Source: Tumebacillus amylolyticus (lineage in GTDB: Bacteria > Bacillota > Bacilli > Tumebacillales > Tumebacillaceae). Taken from it: DNA of 64,000 nt. The notes under the pieces are model-generated. The model was not told where the DNA came from and ran no database searches. It was given only the letters and a program-made list of their open reading frames with translations. Positions 33,358-45,005 of the stretch are shown here, piece by piece; positions within the stretch are counted from its first letter, which is position 1; each line of letters starts with the position of its first letter. The DNA is taken from NCBI RefSeq assembly GCF_016722965.1, contig NZ_JAEQNB010000003.1:1-64000 (forward strand), read 5' to 3'. Position numbers and translations under genes: made by a program.

Positions 33358-34152
33358 ATGATGAATTCACTCCTTCTGTTGTTGATCGGCATCGTGGCCG
33401 GGTTTTCCGGTTCCATCGTCGGTCTTGGCGGCGGCTTCATCGTTGTGCCGGCGCTGGCTTTTTTGCGCCCTGAGTTGGTACCGGCGCACATCACGGCGAC
33501 TTCGATGGCGGTGTTGCTGTTCAACTCGATTTCCAGTACGCTCGCGTACAGCCGACAGAAGCGGATCGACTTCAAAGCGGGCGTCTCATTTGCAACGGCG
33601 TCCGTCCCCGGTTCGATCATCGGAGCGTTGGCGGCGGAGCACATGAGCGGCAAAGGATTTTTCGTCGGGTTCGGTTGTTTCTTGATCTTCATCGCCCTTT
33701 TCCTGGTCTTCAAACCCAAGAACCCGTTGAAACTGGGACTGCCCATCACCGTCCGTCGCTCGTTTGTCGACGCGGTCGGCACGAAATTCGAGTATGAGTA
33801 CAACTTGTGGCTGGGGGTCGTCATCTCCTTCCTCGTAGGATTTTTGGCTTCGCTGCTCGGAATCGGCGGCGGTTCCCTGCTGGTCCCGACGATGACGCTT
33901 CTGCTCTTGTTCCCCCCGCACATCGCGACGGCCACGTCGATGTTCACGATCTTCCTCACGGCGATCGTTTCGACGTCCACCTATTGGATTCGCGGAGACA
34001 TCGAGTGGTGGTTGGTGCTGTTCCTCGCACCGGGTGCGTTCATCGGCGGACAGCTCGGCGCGCGAGTGGCGGCAAAGCTTCCGGCACAGTTGATCTTGCG
34101 CATCTTGTCTGCGTTGCTGATCGTGGTGGCTCTGCGCCTGATTACAAAATAG
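33358..34152 (+). CDS. TauE/SafE family (sulfite exporter-like) membrane permease
   Basis: 264 residues with about 8 transmembrane helices in two related halves. Each half begins with the glycine-rich motif of the family: GFSGSIVGLGGGFIVVPALAF near residue 15 and ASLLGIGGGSLLVPTM near 165. Members move sulfite, sulfoacetate, taurine-derived or other anions; the substrate here is not known. ATG at 33358 follows GGGAGGTG. Monocistronic, with a terminator downstream. Confidence 0.9.
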   Translation: MMNSLLLLLIGIVAGFSGSIVGLGGGFIVVPALAFLRPELVPAHITATSMAVLLFNSISSTLAYSRQKRIDFKAGVSFATASVPGSIIGALAAEHMSGKGFFVGFGCFLIFIALFLVFKPKNPLKLGLPITVRRSFVDAVGTKFEYEYNLWLGVVISFLVGFLASLLGIGGGSLLVPTMTLLLLFPPHIATATSMFTIFLTAIVSTSTYWIRGDIEWWLVLFLAPGAFIGGQLGARVAAKLPAQLILRILSALLIVVALRLITK

Positions 34153-34183
34153 ATACGCTGAGCATACCTCGATTCAGAACAGA

Positions 34184-34220
34184 AAAAAACAGGACGATTG
34201 TGATCGTCCTGTTTTTCTTT
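34184..34220. terminator. Bidirectional intrinsic terminator
   Basis: Ten-base-pair stem ACAGGACGAT (34189-34198) / ATCGTCCTGT (34203-34212), A-run on the left and T-run on the right, between the convergent TauE/SafE and JAMM genes. Confidence 0.92.
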
Positions 34221-34241
34221 TGTATGCCTGTGTGTATTCAA

Positions 34242-34607
34242 TTAGAGACGGTAGAGGTTCCACTTTGGTGTGCTGTCTGCAAACGAGACGATCACACACC
34301 AAAGTTCCGGGGTAAACCAATTCTTGCGGTCATACGCAGACGGAACCGCCGGGGCTGTCGGATGGCTGTGTACCAAAGCGAGTGGTACTTCGCCCCGCTC
34401 GGAAACTCCTCGCAAGGCGTCGATCCAATCCTGTGGATGCACAGCAAACCGCACCCTCCGCTCTCTCGCCTCTGCCGCATTCGGCAAAAACGTCCATGTC
34501 CTGACGTCCTGTCCGTGTCCGCTCCACAACCCGACTCCCTCTTCCGGGAGCACCCGACTCAAGTCGGAGAAGGTTTGGTGCAGGACAGAATCCACAACAT
34601 GCAACAT
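34242..34607 (-). CDS. JAMM/MPN domain (M67-type) metalloprotease-like protein
   Basis: 121 residues. The JAMM zinc motif HxHx7SxxD is complete (HSHPTAPAVPSAYD), and an upstream Glu in LPEEGVGLWSG can act as the catalytic acid. Bacterial stand-alone JAMM proteins include Mec+, which trims a sulfur carrier protein; other substrates are possible. The ribosome site GTGGAGTAAG overlaps the obg stop codon, so the gene is coupled to obg. The ATG is 7 bp past that stop. Function unassigned. Confidence 0.85.
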   Translation of the reverse strand: MLHVVDSVLHQTFSDLSRVLPEEGVGLWSGHGQDVRTWTFLPNAAEARERRVRFAVHPQDWIDALRGVSERGEVPLALVHSHPTAPAVPSAYDRKNWFTPELWCVIVSFADSTPKWNLYRL

Positions 34608-34613
34608 GAAAAC

Positions 34614-36483
<1,870 letters not shown>

Positions 36484-36503
36484 GCCCGTTCTCCTCCTTA
36501 TGT

Positions 36504-36535
36504 AAAAAAGACGGCCCTCCGCAGAGAGCCGTCTT
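36504..36535 (-). terminator. Intrinsic terminator between rpmA and spo0B
   Basis: Eight-base-pair stem AAGACGGC (36508-36515) / GCCGTCTT (36528-36535) followed by T6 on the minus strand, 4 bp before the AAGGAGG of spo0B. spo0B-obg expression must come from read-through or an internal promoter. Confidence 0.85.
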
Positions 36536-36546
36536 GTCGTCTCAGC

Positions 36547-36849
36547 TTACGCTTCGAGAGCTTCAGCTTGTACAACCGGATATACGCTGACACGTTTTTT
36601 GTCGCGGCCCATGCGCTCGAAAGCAACACGGCCCTCAACTTTTGCAAACAGGGTGTCATCGCCGCCCTTGCCTACGTTCAGGCCCGGGTAGATCTTGGTG
36701 CCGCGTTGGCGAACCAGGATCGAACCTGCGGATACCACTTGACCGTCTGCACGCTTAACGCCCAGACGCTTCGAGATGGAGTCACGACCGTTCTTGGAGG
36801 AACCTACCCCCTTCTTGGACGCGAACAGTTGAAGGTTAAGTTTCATCAT
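36547..36849 (-). CDS. rpmA: 50S ribosomal protein L27
   Basis: 100 residues. It carries the Firmicutes-type N-terminal extension [10 protein letters not shown] that is removed by the protease Prp before the [13 protein letters not shown] start of mature L27. The conserved core includes [15 protein letters not shown]. Cleavage is needed for L27 to reach the peptidyl-transferase centre. The protease gene is directly upstream. Confidence 0.98.
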   Translation of the reverse strand: MMKLNLQLFASKKGVGSSKNGRDSISKRLGVKRADGQVVSAGSILVRQRGTKIYPGLNVGKGGDDTLFAKVEGRVAFERMGRDKKRVSVYPVVQAEALEA

Positions 36850-36863
36850 TGGAGTTTCACCTC

Positions 36864-37202
36864 CTACAGATTTTTCATATTGACCTTCACGAAGTCGGGA
36901 TATTCATCCCGAACTGAGTGCAGGCCTAAGACCATTGCTTCGAGAAGCAATTGAAGTTTGTCGTCAGCCGTCTGATCAGCCAAGACTGGAATCGAACACT
37001 TCACATCGCCGGGTGCTGTGGTATCATCGGTAGCCAACACGACGCCGAGCAGTTGCTCTGCGGAGTTGACGGTGTTGATGACCAGCATCGAGACAGCGGC
37101 ACAGACAATGTCTTGTCCGTACTCAGCCGCATCGGCATGCCCTTGGAGTGAGAATCGACCCACCCGTCCTTGCTTGTCCCGCCAGATGATCGATCGAATC
37201 AT
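36864..37202 (-). CDS. prp: Ribosomal-processing cysteine protease Prp
   Basis: 112 residues; cuts the N-terminal extension from L27. Catalytic His22 and Cys34 lie in [20 protein letters not shown]. Located between rplU and rpmA, 9 bp after rplU, as in other Firmicutes (ysxB in B. subtilis). Confidence 0.95.
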   Translation of the reverse strand: MIRSIIWRDKQGRVGRFSLQGHADAAEYGQDIVCAAVSMLVINTVNSAEQLLGVVLATDDTTAPGDVKCSIPVLADQTADDKLQLLLEAMVLGLHSVRDEYPDFVKVNMKNL

Positions 37203-37211
37203 GCGCAGAAA

Positions 37212-37523
37212 CTACGCGTTGATTTTTTCGATTTGTACTTGGGTGTACGGTTGGCGATGACCTTGCTTGCGACGGTAGTTCTTCTTGGACTTGTACTTGA
37301 AGACCAAGATCTTCTTGGCTTTGCCGTGCTTCAGGACTTTCGCGGAAACGGTTGCGCCTGCAACAGTCGGGGAACCGACTACGACGCCGTTTTCCTTCGA
37401 AACGAGCAAGACGTGGTCAAGGGTAACTACTGCGCCATCTTCAGCTTCGAGCTTTTCGATGAACAGAACATCACCTTCTGCCACTTTGTACTGCTTACCA
37501 CCGGTTTGAACGATTGCGTACAT
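37212..37523 (-). CDS. rplU: 50S ribosomal protein L21
   Basis: 103 residues, start [18 protein letters not shown], with the C-terminal [19 protein letters not shown] signature. Preceded by a leader RNA and a strong promoter that overlaps the end of rng. First gene of rplU-prp-rpmA. Confidence 0.98.
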   Translation of the reverse strand: MYAIVQTGGKQYKVAEGDVLFIEKLEAEDGAVVTLDHVLLVSKENGVVVGSPTVAGATVSAKVLKHGKAKKILVFKYKSKKNYRRKQGHRQPYTQVQIEKINA

Positions 37524-37630
37524 GTGTGCACCTCCTCAGTAAAAGACTCACTATCCCTAGGTACTCCGAAGAGTTTCCAACCCGGGCTACGTGGTAACGA
37601 CATGTGCGTGAACACAGGACGCTTACTAAG
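37524..37630 (-). promoter_or_regulatory. Probable L21 ribosomal protein leader
   Basis: About 100 nt of transcribed leader between the rplU promoter and start codon. It contains CCCGGGTTGGAAACTCTTCG and GTACCTAGGGATA, which recall the L21 leader described upstream of rplU in Bacillales that is thought to bind L21. Assignment is from memory, without a covariance search. Confidence 0.5.
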
Positions 37631-37632
37631 CT

Positions 37633-37658
37633 ACTTTATCATGTCTAGGAGGATGATG

Positions 37659-37662
<4 letters not shown>
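37633..37662 (-). promoter_or_regulatory. Sigma-A promoter of rplU-prp-rpmA
   Basis: TTGACA (37657-37662), 18-bp spacer, TAAAGT (37633-37638) on the minus strand (TGATAAAGT). The -35 hexamer contains the TGA stop codon of rng. Confidence 0.7.
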
Positions 37663-39353
<1,691 letters not shown>

Positions 39354-39387
39354 TTGTCACCTTCCCCTTTCTGCACTATCGAATCTA

Positions 39388-40320
39388 TCACATCTTCGAC
39401 AAGCGGTTGTTATTTCCTTTTCTCGACCTCTCCAGCACTTGCCGGAGCGTCAAGCGCATCCCGTTCTCTTCGAAGACACAGTGCACCAGATCTTCTTCCT
39501 CTAGCACAGTTTGCACTTTTTTTCCTTCATCCAAAACATAGATCATGTGATAAGCGTCCGGGGAGAACTGCTCGATCACTTCGCGCACCTGCATTCCTTC
39601 CGGTACCGCAAGCGTTCGCACCTCCTGCGCCTTGCGGTTTTTCCCCCGTCGCTTGGCATCGAGGAAGCGGATGACATCGACTCGCATGGTCTTGCGCAAC
39701 TCCCAGGCCGAGAACAGCAGGAACGACCCGAGCATGAGGAACGCGAGGTTGAGATACCCCGCCCACAGCGAGAGCAGCCCAAACAGGATCAAGAGTACCG
39801 CGATCCCAAACGACATGCGTATCGACACCTCCGTCGCCGCCCGAAAGCCCCGCGTACCGGACGTCGCCGCGCGCAAGATGCGGCCTCCGTCCAGCGGCAG
39901 GGCCGGCAGCAAGTTGAAAAACCCGATCATGAGATTGCCCTTGATAAAAAACTGCGTCAACCCGTCCGACCACCAGCCCGCCATATGCAACAACACGGCG
40001 ACGAGAATCATCAGCAAGTTGTTCAGCGGTCCGGCGATGGCAATCGCGACTTCATGCCGCGGATTCCAGCCCATCGCACCGTGTTCGAGCTTGGCGACAC
40101 CGCCGTAGGGCAAGATCTGCATCTCGCGGATTTTGTACCCGTAGGAAGTGGCGACGAAGATGTGACCGAGTTCGTGAACGATGACGATGGTGAACAGCAC
40201 CAAGGTCTCCACGATCATCCCCGCCCCGAGGCTCGCCAAGAGCAAGAGCAGGAACAGGGGATGCACGCGGACTTTCATGCCGGTCGGCCAAAACGAGCGC
40301 TTGGACATCGGTCCGATCAC
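39388..40320 (-). CDS. spoIVFB: Stage IV sporulation intramembrane metalloprotease SpoIVFB (M50)
   Basis: 310 residues, site-2-protease fold with about 6 transmembrane helices. Zinc motif HELGH (49-53) and the second ligand Asp144 in LLPALPLDGGRIL. A C-terminal cytoplasmic CBS-like region (about 225-310) is present. SpoIVFB cleaves pro-sigma-K in the mother cell. The GTG start at 40320 overlaps the spoIVFA stop (GTGA); an ATG at 40308 is an alternative. Confidence 0.93.
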   Translation of the reverse strand: MIGPMSKRSFWPTGMKVRVHPLFLLLLLASLGAGMIVETLVLFTIVIVHELGHIFVATSYGYKIREMQILPYGGVAKLEHGAMGWNPRHEVAIAIAGPLNNLLMILVAVLLHMAGWWSDGLTQFFIKGNLMIGFFNLLPALPLDGGRILRAATSGTRGFRAATEVSIRMSFGIAVLLILFGLLSLWAGYLNLAFLMLGSFLLFSAWELRKTMRVDVIRFLDAKRRGKNRKAQEVRTLAVPEGMQVREVIEQFSPDAYHMIYVLDEGKKVQTVLEEEDLVHCVFEENGMRLTLRQVLERSRKGNNNRLSKM

Positions 40321-41303
40321 GCCCCCGGAGCTTTCGTTTGCTTAGGTGCCTCGGTATCGGTCGACGCGTTCAGCAGGTCGGACGGATTGACGTAGGCACC
40401 GTCTTTTTGATAGGCAAAAAAGAACGAGGCCGTCGTGCCCTTTTTGGTAAGCGTCCCGATCTTCTGGTCGGACGTTACCGTGTCGTTCGCCGCGACGTTG
40501 ACGGAAGCCAAGTGGCTGTAGATGGTGCGGCCGTTTGTCCCCCCGTGGTTGATCGTCACGGAATAGTCTTCGCCTTCGCCTTTTTCGATTTTCTCCACAG
40601 TGCCTTTGGCTGCGGCATGCACGTCCGCTCCCAATGCGGCGGTGAAGGAGATGCCCTGTTGATCTTTGCCGTCGTACGGCGTCTTCACTTTCGCGCCTTG
40701 GACCGGTTGGGTGAACGAAAACTTCGCTTCTTGCGCCGCCGGGGTGCCCGTACCGGTCGTCGTCGAGGTGTCGGACGGCGTGCTCATCGCGGGCAGGGCT
40801 GCTTTGTCACTGACGTTTGATTGCCACCAAGCGGTGAGTCCGGAGAGGTTGGTGTCGTTGGTGAGGTGTTGCTTCACATACGCTTGTACGTTCACAGCCG
40901 ACGGTGCTTCGCTTCGGAACGTGAAATAGAAAATTCCGATCATCGCGACCGCGCCCAGCACTTGCATCAAACGGTGTACCGGTAGACCTGACGACCCCTC
41001 GTCCTCTTCATAAAAACGCCGCCCGCTGCCGTACGCGGAGTCGCTGTAGCGACCACCTTGTCCACTCGAGCCGTAGCCGCCGCCGCGTGCTCGCAGGAAA
41101 TCTTCATAGCTGCGCGGGCGGGCGAGACTGCCCGGAGGTGCCGAAGTAAATACGGGATTGGAGCGTGTGACATCCCACTCCTCCTCCGAACTGAACAGCG
41201 AGGAGCGCGTCGTGTCCGCTTGGAAGCGGTCGTAGTTCCACGACTCCGACTCCGGCGGCTCTTCCTCTTTGCGTTTGCTTTTCCAGAATTCAAACTTTGC
41301 CAT
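40317..41303 (-). CDS. spoIVFA: SpoIVFA-like LytM/M23-domain protein
   Basis: 328 residues. Long polar N-terminal region (1-110, Ser/Gly/Arg/Tyr-rich), one transmembrane helix (about 115-132), and a C-terminal M23/LytM fold (about 215-310). The M23 fold keeps YSHLASV but lacks the first zinc His (the segment reads GISFTAALGADVHAAAKG), so it should be inactive, as in SpoIVFA, which tethers and inhibits SpoIVFB. ATG 41303 is 9 nt after GGAGG; the frame is open to 41342. Confidence 0.88.
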   Translation of the reverse strand: MAKFEFWKSKRKEEEPPESESWNYDRFQADTTRSSLFSSEEEWDVTRSNPVFTSAPPGSLARPRSYEDFLRARGGGYGSSGQGGRYSDSAYGSGRRFYEEDEGSSGLPVHRLMQVLGAVAMIGIFYFTFRSEAPSAVNVQAYVKQHLTNDTNLSGLTAWWQSNVSDKAALPAMSTPSDTSTTTGTGTPAAQEAKFSFTQPVQGAKVKTPYDGKDQQGISFTAALGADVHAAAKGTVEKIEKGEGEDYSVTINHGGTNGRTIYSHLASVNVAANDTVTSDQKIGTLTKKGTTASFFFAYQKDGAYVNPSDLLNASTDTEAPKQTKAPGA

Positions 41304-41340
41304 GATCATGTTCCTCCTCGTCCCTCCTGTTTCTGATTCC

Positions 41341-41370
41341 ATTTCTATGTTTGGTTGGACGAGTTTATGA
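41341..41370 (-). promoter_or_regulatory. Candidate sigma-E promoter of spoIVFAB
   Basis: Minus strand TCATAAA (41364-41370), 14-bp spacer, CATAGAAAT (41341-41349). This resembles the sigma-E consensus (-35 ATA, -10 CATACA-T) and begins at the edge of the minD terminator. In B. subtilis spoIVF is a sigma-E operon. The -10 has mismatches. Confidence 0.4.
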
Positions 41371-41412
41371 AAAAAGCGAGCTGTCCGCAGATGCGGACAG
41401 CTCGCCTTTTTC
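41370..41412 (-). terminator. Intrinsic terminator after minD
   Basis: A perfect 14-bp stem (41376-41389 / 41392-41405) with a 2-nt loop, followed by T6 on the minus strand. It separates the mre-min genes from spoIVF. Confidence 0.95.
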
Positions 41413-41429
41413 GTAACCGGAATTGAATC

Positions 41430-42221
41430 TTAGAGACCGATCATTTTCTTCATTTTCGAGAAAAACCCGCTGCGCTCGCTGAGGATCATCAGCGGCACAG
41501 AATCGCCGAGAATGCGGCGGGCGATGTTGCGATACGCCATGCCGGCTTTGGCATTCGGGTTCAGGGCGACAGGTTCGCCGCTGTTGCTGCCGGCGATGAC
41601 ACCCTCATCATCCGGTACCACGCCCAGCAGGTCGATGGCCAAGATCGAAACGATCTCGTCGATGTCGAGCATCGTGCCGTCGTTGACCATATGCTGACGG
41701 ATGCGGTTGACGATCAGCTTCGGTTGGTGAATCTTGGCGGCTTCCAGCAATCCGATGACGCGGTCGGCGTCGCGTACCGCTGCCGCCTCCGGGTTGGTGA
41801 CGATGATCGCACGGTCAGCGCCGGTGATCGCCAGTCGGAACCCAAGTTCAATGCCCGCCGGACAGTCGAGAAGCACGAAGTCAAACTGTTGCTTGAGCTT
41901 CTCGACGATCGGCTTGAACGCTTCCGGTGTCAGCGCCGATTTGTCCTTGGTTTGCGACGCGGGCAGCAGGTACAGATGATCGAACCGTTTGTCCTTGATC
42001 AGCGCCTGTTCCAGACGGCACTGTTCGGTCACCACATCGACCAAATCATAGATGATGCGGTTTTCCAGTCCCATCACCACGTCCAAGTTGCGCAACCCGA
42101 TGTCTGTATCGACCAGGCAGACTTTCTTGCCGGTCAGGGCCAGCGCAGTGCCAATGTTGGCGCTGGTGGTCGTTTTGCCGACGCCGCCCTTGCCGGAAGT
42201 GATGACGATAGCCTCTCCCAC
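41430..42221 (-). CDS. minD: Septum site-determining ATPase MinD
   Basis: 263 residues. Deviant Walker A GKGGVGKTT (10-18), switch LLDCPAGIELG, and the C-terminal amphipathic membrane-targeting helix GFFSKMKKMIGL. With MinC it blocks polar septum formation. Lies 22 bp after minC. Confidence 0.98.
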   Translation of the reverse strand: MGEAIVITSGKGGVGKTTTSANIGTALALTGKKVCLVDTDIGLRNLDVVMGLENRIIYDLVDVVTEQCRLEQALIKDKRFDHLYLLPASQTKDKSALTPEAFKPIVEKLKQQFDFVLLDCPAGIELGFRLAITGADRAIIVTNPEAAAVRDADRVIGLLEAAKIHQPKLIVNRIRQHMVNDGTMLDIDEIVSILAIDLLGVVPDDEGVIAGSNSGEPVALNPNAKAGMAYRNIARRILGDSVPLMILSERSGFFSKMKKMIGL

Positions 42222-42243
42222 TTGTACATTCCCTCCTCGTAAT

Positions 42244-42942
42244 TCACGCGCGTTCGTTCTCGCGGGGTCGGATGCTGTAGAGATGGTTCATCTTGTCCAC
42301 CGCCATCTGACCGTCGCGCAGATACGCAAATTCCATCTCCGTGCCCGTCAACTCCCGCTGTTGTTCGCGGGTCAGGTCCGGAGACCGCGAAATGACGTCA
42401 CAGATGCGCAGTTGCGTCGGTTGGAAGAATACGGCGGCGATGATCGCCCGCTCGTTGCCGCGACACCCCGCATGAGCGAGTCCGCGCAACGTCCCCATCA
42501 CATAGATGTCCCCGGATGCGAGCACTTGCCCGCCGGGATTGATATCCCCAATGATCACGATGTCGCCCTCATGCTCGATGATCTGACCGGAGCGCACCGT
42601 GCCGTGGTAGAGAAGCGGAGGCTTCACCGCCGATGACTTCAACAGCTGTTCAGCTGTCGATTGAAATTCCTGAATGATCAGATTGCCGTGGCTCGCGAGC
42701 GCATCGCGAATTGTCTCTTGCTCCTGCTCCGTCAACATCCGCATGCCGCTCTGCAGGGTAACCCGCACGAGCGGGCCTGTCAGCAGTTGGCGATGAGATC
42801 CGTTCAATTTATCCTCAAGATCTTCCACAATCTCTTCGAAGGAGCACTGATCATGTAGGATGAAGACCAGTCCATCACGGATGCCCTTGATCGTTACGGG
42901 CGTTCTGGTTCGGTTGAGCTCGCATCCTGTTTGATGTCCCAT
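42244..42942 (-). CDS. minC: Septum site-determining protein MinC
   Basis: 232 residues. N-terminal domain (1-110) and C-terminal beta-helix (about 115-215) with LLYHGTVRSGQIIEHEGDIV, GDINPGGQVLASGDIYVMG and LRGLAHAGCRGN typical of MinC. Inhibits FtsZ assembly as a complex with MinD. GGAGG precedes the ATG. Placed directly after a PBP2 gene. Confidence 0.97.
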   Translation of the reverse strand: MGHQTGCELNRTRTPVTIKGIRDGLVFILHDQCSFEEIVEDLEDKLNGSHRQLLTGPLVRVTLQSGMRMLTEQEQETIRDALASHGNLIIQEFQSTAEQLLKSSAVKPPLLYHGTVRSGQIIEHEGDIVIIGDINPGGQVLASGDIYVMGTLRGLAHAGCRGNERAIIAAVFFQPTQLRICDVISRSPDLTREQQRELTGTEMEFAYLRDGQMAVDKMNHLYSIRPRENERA

Positions 42943-42976
42943 ACCAGTCCTCCTGTTCCATCACTTGCATCAGTAC

Positions 42977-44872
42977 CTAATTCGCGGAAGTTGTGGATTT
43001 TTCCTGCTTTTTGTCGTCCGGCTTCTTGTCGTAGCCGAAGTACGCGTCCAGCATCGCTTTTGCGATCGGACCGAGCGTCGAACCGGAGTGACCGTTGTGC
43101 TCATTGTCCGGAATGATGATCGCAATGGCGAACGTCGGGTCGTCAAACGGTGCATAACCGACAAACAACGAGTTCTCCGTACCGCGTCCGGTCTCGGACG
43201 TACCGGACTTCCCGGCAACTGCCGGCTTATAATCGGCGAGCAGGTTAAACGTTCCGTAGGAAGCGTGGGTCACGTCATACATCCCGCGTTGCACGACTTT
43301 GATTTGATCTTGCGTGAACGGAATTTTGTTCACTTCTTTGGGCTCGATATTCTGAACGGAGTTATCCGCCGCGATGATTTGCTTGACGAGATACGGTTGC
43401 ATCCGCGTGCCGTTGTTGGCGACCGTTGAGACATAGTTCGCCAACTGCATCAAGTTGTATTTTTCGTTCTGACCAAAGGAAGCCGCCGCCCAGTCGTTGA
43501 TGTCCCCGACACGGTCCAGTTCCCCCGCGTTTTCAAACGGCAGGTCCAAACCGGTCGTCTGCTCACCAAGTCCGAACGTCTTGTGATAGTCCATGATCTT
43601 GTTGACAACGCCCGGCATGACATTCTGGTAGTAGTCATCGAGTTGGCTCCACGTCATGCCCGGACGCCAGCCGGAGAGTTGTTGGAAGGTCTTGATCATG
43701 TAGACGTTTGACGACTTCGCCAACGCGCTGTAGGCGTTGACATAGCCGAGGTTCGGAGCCCACGACGTAATGGTTCGGTCCCCGATCGTGATGGAGCCCG
43801 GGTCGAGAATGGACGTGTTCGGGTCACGAATGACGCCTTCCTTCATCCCGATCAACTCCGTTGCCATCTTGACCGTCGAACCGGGGTAGTACAGCTCCGT
43901 GAGGGCGCGGTTTTTTTCCGCAGGTGCGAAATCTTCGAGGTATTTCTTATCGGTCATCCCGTCAATCCACCACGTCGGGTCAAAACTCGGGTAGGAGGAC
44001 ATCGCGAGGATTTCACCCGTTTTCGGATTCATCGCAACGGCCGCCCCCTCCTTGACCGTCGAGATCTTTTTGTGAAGATCTTGTACGGTGGAAGCCAGCG
44101 CTTTGTCGGTTGCTTCTTGAATGTGCTTGTCAATCGTCAGCACCAAGTCATGCCCTTTGATCGGGTCTTCGGTCCGCTTGTCTTTGAGCGGTTGGTAGTT
44201 GATGTTGACTTCGACTTTCAGCGTGCCGTCTTTGCCGTGCAGCAGGTCCTCGTATTGCTTCTCTACACCTGCTGTCCCGATCATGTCGGTCTGTTGGTAC
44301 TCGTCTTTGTGATCCTTCCAGAAGTCCATCGGAATGTTGTTCAAATAGCCGATGACATGGGAAGCTGTATTGTGATCCACGTAGTCGCGGATCGGTTCGA
44401 CGACGACATTGAAGCCCGGCAGTTCGTCAGCGTGTTCACGCACGTACGCAACTTGCTTGTCGTTGGCGTTCTTGACGACTTTGCGCGCCATGCCCAGCGA
44501 ATATTTCTCGCCGTAGGGGTCCATGGCGTTCCAGAGTTCCTCCGGACGCATGCCAAACAGATCATAAAGCGTCGCATCCAACATCAAAGGATTCTGCACA
44601 TCGTCACTCAGCCGTTGGAAGGTGATGGTGAACGCCGGTTTGTTGCGCACCAATTCCTCCTTGTTCCGGTCGTAGATCAGGCCGCGCGGGGCCGGGATAG
44701 ACTGTGTGATGTAGCGGTTGCTCTCTGCGGTCTTCAACAACTCTTGACCTTGCGACAATTGAAGGAAGCTCAGGCGAAAAATTAAAACGGCCAAGGAAAT
44801 GAAGATGACCAAAAACAACAGGTTCATCCGCTTCCCCGTGACCGAGTGTTTCTCCCGCTCCAGGTTGGTCAC
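42977..44872 (-). CDS. Penicillin-binding protein 2 (class B transpeptidase), copy 2
   Basis: 631 residues. Cytoplasmic tail and one transmembrane helix (about 17-38), the PBP dimer region with IPAPRGLIYDRN, then the transpeptidase domain with SxxK (GSTVKMA), SxN (SSNVYM) and KSGT (VAGKSGTSETGRG). It cross-links wall peptidoglycan, probably within the Mre/Rod elongation machinery given the neighbours. GTG start with AGGAG upstream. Closely related to the next gene upstream, so a tandem duplication. No clear promoter is visible although a terminator precedes it. Confidence 0.95.
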   Translation of the reverse strand: MTNLEREKHSVTGKRMNLLFLVIFISLAVLIFRLSFLQLSQGQELLKTAESNRYITQSIPAPRGLIYDRNKEELVRNKPAFTITFQRLSDDVQNPLMLDATLYDLFGMRPEELWNAMDPYGEKYSLGMARKVVKNANDKQVAYVREHADELPGFNVVVEPIRDYVDHNTASHVIGYLNNIPMDFWKDHKDEYQQTDMIGTAGVEKQYEDLLHGKDGTLKVEVNINYQPLKDKRTEDPIKGHDLVLTIDKHIQEATDKALASTVQDLHKKISTVKEGAAVAMNPKTGEILAMSSYPSFDPTWWIDGMTDKKYLEDFAPAEKNRALTELYYPGSTVKMATELIGMKEGVIRDPNTSILDPGSITIGDRTITSWAPNLGYVNAYSALAKSSNVYMIKTFQQLSGWRPGMTWSQLDDYYQNVMPGVVNKIMDYHKTFGLGEQTTGLDLPFENAGELDRVGDINDWAAASFGQNEKYNLMQLANYVSTVANNGTRMQPYLVKQIIAADNSVQNIEPKEVNKIPFTQDQIKVVQRGMYDVTHASYGTFNLLADYKPAVAGKSGTSETGRGTENSLFVGYAPFDDPTFAIAIIIPDNEHNGHSGSTLGPIAKAMLDAYFGYDKKPDDKKQEKSTTSAN

Positions 44873-44973
44873 TTTCGGTTCTCCTCTCTCTACCCTACTC
44901 CACTGTATTCGTTATCAAACTGTACTTCGTTTTTTGACGGTGGGATTCCTCCTCCTTGGAACTAGAAAAATAT

Positions 44974-45005
44974 GAAGAAAAACCGACTCAGTGACGAGTC
45001 GGTTT
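44974..45005 (-). terminator. Terminator overlapping the stop codon of PBP2 copy 1
   Basis: Ten-base-pair stem AAACCGACTC (44980-44989) / GAGTCGGTTT (44996-45005) and T5 on the minus strand. The last codons and the TGA stop (44988-44990) of the gene are part of the hairpin, so a ribosome reaching the stop could affect folding. Confidence 0.85.
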
